From contig CAZCOS010000002.1 of assembly GCA_964500605.1 (NCBI GenBank), forward strand, positions 56,584 through 120,583: DNA of 64,000 nucleotides, given 5' to 3'. Positions within the stretch are counted from its first letter, which is position 1. Each line of letters begins with the position of its first letter. The notes under the pieces were generated by a model. It did no database searches. It worked only from the letters and a program-made list of their open reading frames with translations, and had not been told where the DNA came from. Made by a program: the position numbers and the translations under genes. Source of the DNA: Sterolibacterium sp964500605 (lineage in GTDB: Bacteria > Pseudomonadota > Gammaproteobacteria > Burkholderiales > Rhodocyclaceae). Positions 1 to 7,281 of this stretch are shown here, piece after piece.

Positions 1-86
1 GGTTGCCCTTGCTGGGCGGCTCGGGAGACTCCGAACAGCAGATCAAATGGGTTCAAGGGGTCAAATCCGCCTTGACGGTATTTTGA
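1..86 (+). CDS. C-terminal end of an unidentified protein (partial)
   Basis: The frame starting at base 3 is open from the window edge to a TGA at 84-86. It encodes about 27 residues, LPLLGGSGDSEQQIKWVQGV and a short tail ending SALTVF. The composition looks like ordinary protein, and the stop is followed by a gap before the convergent gene on the other strand. Too little is present to name a family. In related genomes this neighbourhood usually continues into valS on the minus strand, so a plus-strand gene here suggests a local difference in gene order. The reading frame itself is an inference from a short stretch. Confidence 0.4.
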   Translation, partial: LPLLGGSGDSEQQIKWVQGVKSALTVF

Positions 87-164
87 GGGGAATGGTTTCC
101 AGGATTGTTTATCCCGTACCTGTGACGGGCGGGCTGGCAATTTCAAGGATCAAGAGGGCGGTGA

Positions 165-698
165 TTAGGCTTCGCTGATTTTGTTAGCGGATGCCCTTGC
201 CCATTCTTGTTGAAGTCTTGCGCTGACCTGAGCACTGAGTTGTGCCGTTAATCCAGGTATGTTTTCTTCGATGACGCGGGCGATGAGACTGGGGAGCTGA
301 GCTTCCGCCCAGTCTTTGAATTCGGGCGTGTATTCATTTTGTGGCGGGATACTGCCGGATTGCGGTGTGACGACTTCCGTAAGCAAGGGGATGTCGTCGA
401 AATCGTCCAAGGTTTCTAGGGCCTCTGGTGCATTCGGATTGCTCGTGGCTTCCTGATGTTTCAGGTCATCCGGATTGTGCAGATTTTCAAGATTTTCAGG
501 ATGTTCCGTTTCGTTCAGATCGCTTGCAACGATTACATCGCTTGCATCGCTCGGGCGTTTTGCTTCAGCCGCGTGTGCCGCCTTTGCCGGGCTGGGCGTT
601 TCGCTTTCTTCGCGTGCGGGGGCTTGCGGGGCGAGGGCCGGGGGCGGGCGGCGTCTTCGCATCAGGGCATCGGCCTGGTCAAGCAGTTTGTCGGTCAC
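165..698 (-). CDS. DUF2486-like hypothetical protein
   Basis: This is a 177-residue soluble protein with no signal peptide or membrane segment. It begins with a short basic helix (MTDKLLDQADALMRRRR), followed by a long low-complexity acidic middle part. Near residue 100 it has a conserved-looking DIPLLTEVV motif, and it ends in an amphipathic helix (about residues 125-172). That layout resembles the small DUF2486-type proteins found next to holC in betaproteobacteria; the assignment is from memory of the family. Its ATG overlaps the holC stop by 4 bp, so it is translationally coupled to holC. The low-complexity part contains a run of 9-bp tandem repeats (453-506) giving a three-residue period such as ENL-ENL-HNP. 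The function is unknown. Confidence 0.7.
   Translation of the reverse strand: MTDKLLDQADALMRRRRPPPALAPQAPAREESETPSPAKAAHAAEAKRPSDASDVIVASDLNETEHPENLENLHNPDDLKHQEATSNPNAPEALETLDDFDDIPLLTEVVTPQSGSIPPQNEYTPEFKDWAEAQLPSLIARVIEENIPGLTAQLSAQVSARLQQEWARASANKISEA
453..506 (-). repeat. Degenerate 9-bp tandem repeat inside a coding region
   Basis: Six consecutive 9-mers can be laid out here. On the minus strand they read gaacatcct, gaaaatctt, gaaaatctg, cacaatccg, gatgacctg and aaacatcag. The two central units differ at one base and the outer ones are more degenerate. The repeat is in frame with the DUF2486-like gene and lies in its low-complexity segment, so length changes would add or remove three residues. 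Confidence 0.6.
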
Positions 699-1132
699 AG
701 GGGGTCCTTTTGCAGGTCGCGAAACCGGACTTCGTGGCCTGCGTCGCGGTAGGTTTTGGCGCGTTGTCGTGCAGGGAGGCGGACTTCGTCTTCCTGGCTG
801 ACAATTTCAATGAGGCTGGGGAAGTCCTGGTAGCCGGGCGGGGGGAGGTTGCTGAGGTTGAGTAATTGCTGACCTTGCGGTAGAGGGGCCGGGGGGCAGG
901 CAATGAGGATGGGCGTTTCTGCGGCGTGGGGGGCATGGACACGGCAATGGGGCAGGAAGCCGTTTGGGGGCTCCGCCCAGAGCCGATGGTCGATGTGGTT
1001 CGCGCTGGCTTCGTCTGGGGCATAGAGGATGATCGGACGGGTTGGCGTAGCACAGGACAGTGCCCGTTCCAGCCAGCGGGCGGCTGTTTGAAGCCGGTCG
1101 GCCGCGCCGTGGCAGAAGAGGATTTGGGTCAT
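695..1132 (-). CDS. holC: DNA polymerase III subunit chi
   Basis: HolC links the clamp-loader assembly (through psi) to single-stranded DNA-binding protein during lagging-strand synthesis. The protein begins MTQILFCHGAADRLQTAARW and is about 145 residues, the usual size. Typical HolC features are visible: the early cysteine/helix segment, the PIILYAPDEASANHIDHRLW stretch where the family has its conserved D-x-LW, and the FLPHCRV segment. I chose the ATG at 1132 rather than a start further upstream, because the longer version would run into pepA. pepA ends 10 bp upstream and the DUF2486-like gene overlaps the stop, so pepA-holC-DUF2486 forms a tight operon, as is common in betaproteobacteria. 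Confidence 0.9.
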   Translation of the reverse strand: MTQILFCHGAADRLQTAARWLERALSCATPTRPIILYAPDEASANHIDHRLWAEPPNGFLPHCRVHAPHAAETPILIACPPAPLPQGQQLLNLSNLPPPGYQDFPSLIEIVSQEDEVRLPARQRAKTYRDAGHEVRFRDLQKDPL

Positions 1133-1142
1133 GCTGCGGGGG

Positions 1143-2642
1143 TCAATCGGTTCGGATGCCGGTACGGGCAAGGAGGAAGTGGGTCAGGAGGGGGACAGGT
1201 CGCCCGGTGGCTCCTTTTTTCTCGCCGGATTTCCAGGCCGTCCCGGCGATGTCGAGGTGTGCCCAATGATATTTTTTGGTGAATCGGGAGAGAAAGCAGG
1301 CGGCTGTGACGGTTCCGGCCGCACGCCCACCGATGTTGGCCATGTCGGCGAAGGGGCTCTTGAGCTGTTCCTGATAATCGTCCCAGAGGGGGAGCTGCCA
1401 GGCGCGGTCGTAGGAGTGTTGTCCGGCTTGTAGCAGTTCGCGGGCAAGGGTTTCGTCGTTGGCGAGTAGCCCTGAAGCAACGTGGCCGAGCGCGATGACG
1501 CAGGCACCGGTGAGGGTGGCGATGTCGATGACGCAGGCGGGTTCGAAGCGTTCGGCGTAGGTGAGCGCGTCGCAAAGGATGAGGCGGCCTTCGGCGTCCG
1601 TGTTGAGGATTTCGATGGTCTGGCCAGAGAGGGAGGTGACGATGTCGCCGGGGCGGGTGGCGTTGCCACCGGGCATGTTTTCCGTCGTCGGGATGAGGCC
1701 GATGACGTTCAGCTTGAGGCCGAGCTGGACGATGGTTTTCATCGTCCCCAGGACGCTGGCTGCACCGCACATGTCATATTTCATCTCATCCATTTCCGGG
1801 CCGGGCTTGAGTGAGATGCCGCCGCTATCGAAGGTGATGCCCTTGCCGACGAGAACGATGGGCTTTTCGCTTGCTTTGCCGCCTTTGTGTTTGAGGGTGA
1901 TGAGTTTGGGGGGCTGGTGTGTGCCCTTGGCGACGGAAAGGAAGGAGCCCATGCCGAGTTTTTCAAGATCTGCGCGTTCCAGTACGTCAACCTGGAGTCC
2001 GTGTTCCTTGCCTAGCTTCAGGGCTTCTTCAGCGAGATAGGTCGGGGTGCAGATATTGCCAGGCAGGTTGCCAAGGTCTTTGGTCAGGGCCATGCCATTG
2101 GCGATGGCCTGTCCTTGTTTGAGGGCTTCTTCGGCTTCGTCCAGATCGGCGCGGCTGCCGATTGCCAGGGTGAGTTTGCGCAGTGGGCGGCGAACTTCGT
2201 CTTTTTTGGATTTGAAGCGGTCAAAACGGTAAAGGGTTTCCGCGACGATCAGCGCGGTCTGGCGGATGCGCCAGGAAAGATCGTGTTTTTTGACGGGGAG
2301 CTCCGTCAGGGTGAGGGTGGCATCGAATGCACCCGTTTCGTTGAGGGTGCGAACACTCAGGGCGATGGCGTCGCGATATTCTTTTTCGCGGAACTCTTTT
2401 TCCTTGCCCAGGCCGACGAGGAGAACGCGTTCGCAATGAATGCCGGGAACCTTGTGCAGGAGGAGGGTGGTGCCGGTCTTTCCCTCCATATCGCCCCGAC
2501 GGAGGATGTCGGAGAGGTAGTGTTCGCTGGCTTTGTCGAGGATTTCCCCGGGAACGGAGAGCTTGCGCGGTTCGAAGACGCCGACAACGATGCAGGCACT
2601 GCGCTGCTTTTCTGGGTTGCCACTTTTTATGCTAAATTCCAT
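1143..2642 (-). CDS. pepA: Leucyl aminopeptidase (M17 family)
   Basis: PepA is a cytosolic, hexameric, two-metal aminopeptidase that removes N-terminal residues from peptides; in Escherichia coli it also binds DNA in plasmid resolution and carbamoyl-phosphate operon control. The 499-residue length is normal. The N-terminal macrodomain-like part is followed by the catalytic domain with the M17 signature NTDAEGRLILCDALTYAE (about residues 346-363). Upstream of it are VGKGITFDSGGISLKPG and the MKYDMCGAA metal/substrate segment. It is the first gene of the minus-strand pepA-holC-DUF2486 operon and is divergent from lptF across about 290 bp, an arrangement typical of betaproteobacteria. Confidence 0.97.
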   Translation of the reverse strand: MEFSIKSGNPEKQRSACIVVGVFEPRKLSVPGEILDKASEHYLSDILRRGDMEGKTGTTLLLHKVPGIHCERVLLVGLGKEKEFREKEYRDAIALSVRTLNETGAFDATLTLTELPVKKHDLSWRIRQTALIVAETLYRFDRFKSKKDEVRRPLRKLTLAIGSRADLDEAEEALKQGQAIANGMALTKDLGNLPGNICTPTYLAEEALKLGKEHGLQVDVLERADLEKLGMGSFLSVAKGTHQPPKLITLKHKGGKASEKPIVLVGKGITFDSGGISLKPGPEMDEMKYDMCGAASVLGTMKTIVQLGLKLNVIGLIPTTENMPGGNATRPGDIVTSLSGQTIEILNTDAEGRLILCDALTYAERFEPACVIDIATLTGACVIALGHVASGLLANDETLARELLQAGQHSYDRAWQLPLWDDYQEQLKSPFADMANIGGRAAGTVTAACFLSRFTKKYHWAHLDIAGTAWKSGEKKGATGRPVPLLTHFLLARTGIRTD

Positions 2643-2930
2643 CGCTTATGCTCCTTTTGTTCCTTTTTTCCTCGGGGCCTTTTTTCCTGGGGCCAGAAGG
2701 GATGCGGGAAGTCTGTTTGGGGACCGGTTACTTACTTTGACGCTTCACACTTCGTACTTTCCGGTTGCTCCAGTGCTTTCGTTACGGTGTCGTGCAAATA
2801 GATTCCGAGCGGGCAGCGGGCGGCGGGCAATGCCCGCACTTTCCTCTGGCCTATCCGCACTACACACTATCCGCACTATTCGTCGAGTTCTGGATTATCT
2901 CCAAATTTGTCGCTCATCGTCAAAATTGTC
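2643..2930. other. Divergent intergenic region between pepA and lptF
   Basis: This 288-bp spacer must hold the promoters of both divergent operons. It has pyrimidine-rich runs just upstream of pepA (2650-2690) and a near-perfect direct repeat of ctatccgcacta at about 2851-2880 (period 16). I could not pick a convincing sigma-70 pair on either strand. The short open frames crossing it show no protein-like features. Confidence 0.5.
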
Positions 2931-4013
2931 ATGATTTACCAGCGTGTCGCTCGGCGTGAATTTACACAAACTTCAGTTGCGGTTTTCGTGACGTTGTTTT
3001 CCATCATGCTGACGACCCAGATCGTTCGTTTGTTGGCTGAGGCAGCGGGTGGAAAACTGGCTTCGGAGGCGGTGGCGGCCTTGCTGGGCTTCGGGGCAAT
3101 CAATTATTTGCCGGTTTTGTTGTCGCTGACCTTGTTCATTTCAGTCCTGCTTTCGCTTTCCCGCTCTTATCGGGATTCGGAAATGCTGGTCTGGTTTTCC
3201 AGCGGGCTGCCCTTGACAGCCTGGATCAAACCGGTGCTTTCTTTTGCCCTGCCGCTGGTCTTCATCATTGCTGCCTTGTCGCTTTTCGTTTCGCCCTGGG
3301 CGATTTCAAAAAGTGTTGAGTTTCGGCAGAAAATGAAGAATCGTGATGACGTTTCGCAGGTGTCTCCCGGGAATTTTCGGGAGTCATCGACGGCGGATCG
3401 TGTCTTTTTTGTGGAAAGCGTGTCGGGCCAGGAAAGCCGGGTACGCAATGTTTTTGTCAGTTCGGTTCAGCATGGTCGTCTGGGCGTCATGGTGGCGGCG
3501 GAGGGTTTTCAGCAAACCCAGGCCAATGGAGACCGCTTTCTTGTTTTGGAAAACGGTCGTCGCTATGAAGGGACACCCGGTCAGCCGGATTATCGGGTGA
3601 TGGAATTCGGACGTTATGCGGTCCGTATTGAAACGCGTGAATCGCAAGGGCTGGCGCAATCGCCGAAAAGTCTGCCTCTCATGCAGTTGATCCACGATCC
3701 AAGCCGCCAGAATCTCGCGGAGCTGATCTGGCGTATCGGTATTCCGCTGGCGGCAATCAATCTGGCTCTGCTGGCTATTCCCCTGTCTTTCGTCAATCCC
3801 CGTGCAGGCCGAACGAACAACATCATTCTGGCCATCCTTATTTATATGATTTACAGCAACTTGGTCAGTATCAGCCAAGCCTGGGTGGCGCAAGGGCGTT
3901 TGAGCTTCGCGCTAGGCTCCTGGTGGGTGCACGGCTTGATGCTGGTACTGCTCTTGCTGTTGTTTTCACGTCGCCTGCTGGTCTTTTCCTGGAGGCGCAT
4001 CGCGTGGCGTTGA
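2931..4013 (+). CDS. lptF: LPS export ABC transporter permease LptF
   Basis: LptF is one of the two inner-membrane permeases of the LptB2FG complex, which pulls lipopolysaccharide from the inner membrane and passes it to LptC. The protein has the YjgP/YjgQ layout: an N-terminal amphipathic helix (MIYQRVARREF), three membrane helices, a periplasmic jellyroll domain (about residues 130-255) and three C-terminal membrane helices. I prefer the ATG at 2931 because it gives the family's usual N-terminus; an in-frame TTG at 2907 would add eight residues. Neither has a strong ribosome site. lptG follows with a 10-bp overlap. lptA and lptC lie 33 kb away and lptB is not in the window. Confidence 0.95.
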   Translation: MIYQRVARREFTQTSVAVFVTLFSIMLTTQIVRLLAEAAGGKLASEAVAALLGFGAINYLPVLLSLTLFISVLLSLSRSYRDSEMLVWFSSGLPLTAWIKPVLSFALPLVFIIAALSLFVSPWAISKSVEFRQKMKNRDDVSQVSPGNFRESSTADRVFFVESVSGQESRVRNVFVSSVQHGRLGVMVAAEGFQQTQANGDRFLVLENGRRYEGTPGQPDYRVMEFGRYAVRIETRESQGLAQSPKSLPLMQLIHDPSRQNLAELIWRIGIPLAAINLALLAIPLSFVNPRAGRTNNIILAILIYMIYSNLVSISQAWVAQGRLSFALGSWWVHGLMLVLLLLLFSRRLLVFSWRRIAWR

Positions 4014-5083
4014 AGGTTTATGAGCGTTACCTCGCGCGTGAGATTTATGCGGGAACTGCCCTTGTTCTGGCCGCTTTTTTGATGCTCTTTGCTTTCTTTG
4101 ACCTGATTCACGAGGTTGAAGATGTCGGCAGAAACGGTTATCAGCTTCAGCATGCCATTGTGTATGTTCTGCTGACCCTGCCAGGCCATAGCTACGAGCT
4201 TTTTCCCATTGCGGTGCTGATCGGCTCGCTTTATGCCTTGACTCAATTGGCCCGACATTCGGAAATTACGGTGTTGCGGACTTCGGGTTTATCCACGCGG
4301 GCGATGCTGAAATCCTTGATGCGTTTGGGGCTGGGGTTTGTGGCCTTGATTTTCGTTTTGGGTGAGTGGGTTGCACCACCGGCCGAACATGCTGCGCAGC
4401 AGTTGCGCCTGAAGGCAACGAGTGCCATGGTGGCGCAGGAGTTTCGTTCGGGTCTGTGGCTCAAGGATGAGGGGAGCATCGTCAATGTGCGGGACGTTCT
4501 TCCCGATACCCGTTTGCAGGGCATCCGGATTTATCAGTTTGATGCGCAACATCGTTTGCAATCCATTAGCGAGGCGGAAGGCGGGGTGTATCAAGCCCCC
4601 GAAGGCTGGCGGCTTGAAAATGTGGTGCAAACCCTCTTTCAGGAGGACCACACGGAGCTTCGCCGGATTCCTTCCATGACCTGGCATTCTGCGCTGACAC
4701 CGGACATGCTTTCAGTGTTGATGGTGGTTCCGGAGCGCATGTCTTTTGTCAGTCTTTGGCAGTACATCCGGCATCTTCAGGAAAACCGCCAGAAAACGCA
4801 GCGTTACGAAACGGCGTTGTGGAAAAAGCTGATTTATCCGCTGGCGGTATTGGTGATGATGGCGCTCGCCTTGCCCTTTGCCTATCTACAAGACCGGATG
4901 GGGGCCGTGAGTATTAAGGTTTTCGCCGGGATCATGTTGGGGGTGACCTTCCATATGCTCAATGGCTTGTTTTCGAGCCTGGGGGCCATCAATGACTGGC
5001 GACCGTTCTGGTCGGCCATTACGCCGAGTGCGATGTTTTTGGCGGCGGCGGGGGGGATGTTGTGGTGGACGGAGCGTCGCTAA
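4004..5083 (+). CDS. lptG: LPS export ABC transporter permease LptG
   Basis: LptG is the partner permease of LptF in the lipopolysaccharide extractor. The GTG at 4004 gives the expected start VALKVYERYLAREI and has GGAGG nine bases upstream, so I prefer it to longer versions; it lies inside the last codons of lptF. The product is about 359 residues with six predicted membrane helices around a periplasmic domain. LARHSEITVLRTSGLS in the first cytoplasmic loop is the coupling-helix region that contacts LptB. The last 65 bp overlap, tail to tail, the RDD protein gene on the other strand. Confidence 0.95.
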   Translation: MALKVYERYLAREIYAGTALVLAAFLMLFAFFDLIHEVEDVGRNGYQLQHAIVYVLLTLPGHSYELFPIAVLIGSLYALTQLARHSEITVLRTSGLSTRAMLKSLMRLGLGFVALIFVLGEWVAPPAEHAAQQLRLKATSAMVAQEFRSGLWLKDEGSIVNVRDVLPDTRLQGIRIYQFDAQHRLQSISEAEGGVYQAPEGWRLENVVQTLFQEDHTELRRIPSMTWHSALTPDMLSVLMVVPERMSFVSLWQYIRHLQENRQKTQRYETALWKKLIYPLAVLVMMALALPFAYLQDRMGAVSIKVFAGIMLGVTFHMLNGLFSSLGAINDWRPFWSAITPSAMFLAAAGGMLWWTERR

Positions 5084-5492
5084 CGGGGATCAGACGTGTT
5101 CCGCCGAGACGATCGTGAAGGAACTGATTTTCACGATCCAAAAGTGCCCAGAGGAGGCCAAGCCCGGCCAGGAGGAAGGAAATCCAGGCCAGCAGGTGGC
5201 GTGTGGCCGCACGGGAAAGGCTGACCGGTTTGCCGGAGGAGGCGTCGATAAGCCGGATTTTCCAGGTTTTCATCGCCAGTGTTTGGCCCATGTGCCAGAA
5301 GCCGATGAAATATGTGGCCAGAACAGCCATGAAATGGAGTTGTACGGCCCAGGGTGGGGCTGAGTGATGGGCGTACATGGCGTAAAGCGTCTGGGGAAGC
5401 AAAACCAGCGCAGCGACGACCGCAGTAAGTAGCAGGGTTTCGTAGAGCATGCTTGCCAAGCGACGAAACAAACCAGGTGCCTGATATTTCAT
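5019..5492 (-). CDS. RDD family membrane protein
   Basis: This is a 157-residue inner-membrane protein. The RDD-family features are visible: an N-terminal arginine pair (GLFRRLASMLYE), two membrane helices, the GFWHMGQTLAMKTWKIRL loop, and a third helix followed by the acidic/basic LLDRENQFLHDRLGGTRLI segment that matches the family's D-R-x-G motif. The tail is Pro/Ser-rich. RDD proteins are mostly uncharacterised; some are linked to sodium or proton transport. It is the last gene of a minus-strand set that begins with a sigma factor. Its 3' end runs 65 bp into the convergent lptG gene. Confidence 0.85.
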   Translation of the reverse strand: MKYQAPGLFRRLASMLYETLLLTAVVAALVLLPQTLYAMYAHHSAPPWAVQLHFMAVLATYFIGFWHMGQTLAMKTWKIRLIDASSGKPVSLSRAATRHLLAWISFLLAGLGLLWALLDRENQFLHDRLGGTRLIPVSDAPSTTTSPPPPPKTSHSA

Positions 5493-5507
5493 GAAACCCG
5501 GTGAAAA

Positions 5508-6143
5508 TCAAGGGGTTGTGCGAGGCGGTGTTGCCGAGTTGTTCGTCACTGCAGGGGCTATGCCTGGTTGGGTCAAGCCCGGTGGCAGTGATGGAGCCGG
5601 AGCGATTACGGAAGCTGGAACGCTCTGGGGTTGCGCAGTGGTAGCTTGTGTTTTTTCAGGTGGGCGGGGTGCAGGACGTTTTTCTGCAGCTTTCACGCGG
5701 GACTGCTGTCGCAGACGTTCTTTTTCAGCTTCGGGCAGTTCTTTGTACTCCTGCCATTTTTGCTTGAGCGCGGCGCGTTCTTCGGGGGGGGCTTTCTGGA
5801 GCGTTTTGAAGCGTTCGCGAATCTGATTGCGATCGGCTGCACTGAGATTGGCCCAGTCTCGCATACGACGTTGGATGCGTTGTTGTTCATTGGCACTCAG
5901 CTTGGGGTAACGCTGGGCGATGCCTAGCCATTTTTTGCGGCGGAAGTTTTCCATCTGGTCCCATTCATTGGCCAGAGGTTGCAAAATCTCACGTTGTTTT
6001 TCCGTGAGTTCCATCCAGTCCGGTTCGGAAAGCGGCAGGAGCAGCGTCGCATGCGCCGGGAATGAGAGCAGACAAACTGCAAGCAACAGGCTTATTCCTG
6101 CGGCAATGCGGTGTCGGATGCGGAATGAGGATGTTCGAGCCAT
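5508..6143 (-). CDS. DUF3106 periplasmic protein
   Basis: A 211-residue exported protein: an N-terminal signal segment with a hydrophobic core (AAGISLLLAVCLLSFPAHA), then a helical, charged DUF3106 domain. The domain contains repeated helices of the type LTEKQREILQPLANEWDQM, LSANEQQRIQRRMRDW and LSAADRNQIRERF, then a proline/alanine-rich tail. The repeated L-(S/T)-x-x-(Q/D) helix starts recall the CpxP/Spy type of periplasmic helical proteins, but that likeness is only my impression. Its start lies inside the DUF3619 gene (52-bp overlap), 15 bp separate it from the RDD gene, and the set starts with a sigma factor. No function is established. Confidence 0.8.
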   Translation of the reverse strand: MARTSSFRIRHRIAAGISLLLAVCLLSFPAHATLLLPLSEPDWMELTEKQREILQPLANEWDQMENFRRKKWLGIAQRYPKLSANEQQRIQRRMRDWANLSAADRNQIRERFKTLQKAPPEERAALKQKWQEYKELPEAEKERLRQQSRVKAAEKRPAPRPPEKTQATTAQPQSVPASVIAPAPSLPPGLTQPGIAPAVTNNSATPPRTTP

Positions 6144-6550
6144 GTGTGAAAGCCGTGGTCGAGGTAGGCATTGATCGGTAGGTCATCAGCCAGCAGGGCA
6201 CTGTCGATTTCTTCGTTTTCTTCGGCTTGTTGCAGGTTGTTCCAGTAATAACTGCCCAAAACGCCGCCTGTCAGAGCCAGTAAGGTGAGTAGCGTACGGG
6301 CATAAGGCATAAAGCCTTGTTGAATCGTTTGCCCGATCCCGGCCAGGCTGAGACGGGTGACGGTGAGTGCGACTTTCTGATGAGCCAGAGCGCGTTGCCG
6401 AGCTTGCATGAGCTTGTTGAGTGTCAAAGCATCGATGTGGCCGAGGCTTTGGTCAAGGCGATGCTTCAGCCGATAGGCAATCTGTTGTTCGTCGTGTTCA
6501 ATAGACTTGGCGTGGTCGCCGAGGCTGTTTGGTTGATGGTTGTTGTTCAT
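6092..6550 (-). CDS. DUF3619 family membrane protein (candidate anti-sigma factor)
   Basis: About 152 residues, starting at MNNNHQPNSLGD. The N-terminal cytoplasmic part carries the DUF3619 helix (IAYRLKHRLDQSLGHID, then LNKLMQARQRALA). One membrane helix follows (ARTLLTLLALTGGVLGSYYW), then a short acidic C-terminal part outside (EENEEIDSALLADDLPINAY). The start codon overlaps the sigma-factor stop by 4 bp, so the two are translationally coupled. A single-pass membrane protein coupled directly behind an ECF-type sigma factor is the usual arrangement for an anti-sigma factor. The role is inferred from position and topology, not from a recognised anti-sigma domain. Confidence 0.8.
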   Translation of the reverse strand: MNNNHQPNSLGDHAKSIEHDEQQIAYRLKHRLDQSLGHIDALTLNKLMQARQRALAHQKVALTVTRLSLAGIGQTIQQGFMPYARTLLTLLALTGGVLGSYYWNNLQQAEENEEIDSALLADDLPINAYLDHGFHTWLEHPHSASDTALPQE

Positions 6551-7113
6551 GGTTCGATCCCTTTCAGTCGGAGGGCTGCAGCCAGTGTGTGCGTGGCCCG
6601 TGAACAGTGTGTCTTGACGCTGCCCTCCGAACATCCCATGGCGTTTGCCGTTTCGGCGATGTCCATGTCTTCCCAGTAACGCATGAGGAAGGCTTCGCGT
6701 TGACGTGGTGGCAGCTTTTCGATTTCCTTTTCAATGATAGCGACGACTTGTGATTGTTCCAGGCTGGCGTGAGGGGACAGGATGGGGTTGTTTTCGACCA
6801 CCATGGTGTCGAGTGGGTCGTAGTCTTCCTCTTCTTCGTGTTGCTTGGGGGTGAGCGCGGAGAGTAGCGTGGTCCAGATGGAGCGAATTTTCTGGCGGCG
6901 ATAGAAGTCGCGGATGGTGTTTTGCAGGATGCGCTGGAACAGCATCGGTAATTCATTGGTCGGCCGATCTCCATAGCTCTCGGTCAACTTGAGCATGGAA
7001 TCCTGAACAATATCAAGGGCCTGTTCTTCGTTTTGCACGGCAAACAGGGCTTGCTTGAAGGCACGACGTTCTACATCTGCAAGAAAGTCGGAAAGTTCGG
7101 TGCGGGTAGCCAG
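6547..7113 (-). CDS. RNA polymerase sigma factor, ECF-like
   Basis: A sigma-70 family protein with region 2 (ALDIVQDSMLKL, LFQRILQNTIRDFYRRQK) and a region 4 helix-turn-helix (LPPRQREAFLMRYWEDMD, CSEGSVKTHCSRATHTL). An acidic linker of about 35 residues joins them. Conserved sequence continues upstream of the first GTG (7038): the frame reads LATRTELSDFLADVERRAFK, which fits the family N-terminus. No ATG, GTG or TTG exists upstream of 7038 in this frame, but a CTG at 7113 has GAGG seven bases before it. I therefore take 7113, giving 188 residues; a GTG start at 7038 would cut into region 2. It heads the sigma-DUF3619-DUF3106-RDD set and is divergent from ilvB. Confidence 0.85.
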   Translation of the reverse strand: MATRTELSDFLADVERRAFKQALFAVQNEEQALDIVQDSMLKLTESYGDRPTNELPMLFQRILQNTIRDFYRRQKIRSIWTTLLSALTPKQHEEEEDYDPLDTMVVENNPILSPHASLEQSQVVAIIEKEIEKLPPRQREAFLMRYWEDMDIAETANAMGCSEGSVKTHCSRATHTLAAALRLKGIEP

Positions 7114-7201
7114 AAGGGGCCTCGAAAAGAAGAGCGGAACGCGGCAGAGCCGGGCATTAGGGCCGGGTGTCGGGCGGTTCCGGTGATGAAATAAAAACCC
7201 T

Positions 7202-7235
7202 GCTGACGTAATATCTTGACCAAACGCGCGTCAGC
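7202..7235. promoter_or_regulatory. Inverted repeat overlapping the ilvB promoter
   Basis: A perfect 7-bp inverted repeat, GCTGACG (7202-7208) and CGTCAGC (7229-7235), is separated by 20 bp. It brackets the predicted -35 box of ilvB. It could be an operator for a dimeric regulator of branched-chain amino acid synthesis, but no regulator gene is nearby. A chance palindrome cannot be excluded. Confidence 0.35.
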
Positions 7236-7244
7236 CAGTAATGT
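7216..7244 (+). promoter_or_regulatory. Predicted sigma-70 promoter of ilvB
   Basis: TTGACC (7216-7221) and TAATGT (7239-7244) are separated by 17 bp, close to the sigma-70 consensus. Transcription would begin near 7251, leaving a leader of about 30 nt. That is too short for a classical attenuator with a leader peptide. Confidence 0.5.
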
Positions 7245-7281
7245 TGCACGTTTTACGAATTACTGAGTTCTGGGAATCAAG

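Noticed and set aside
2115..2801. A 228-codon plus-strand open frame antisense to pepA
   Set aside because: It is opposite a well-conserved peptidase and shows no domain or start signal.
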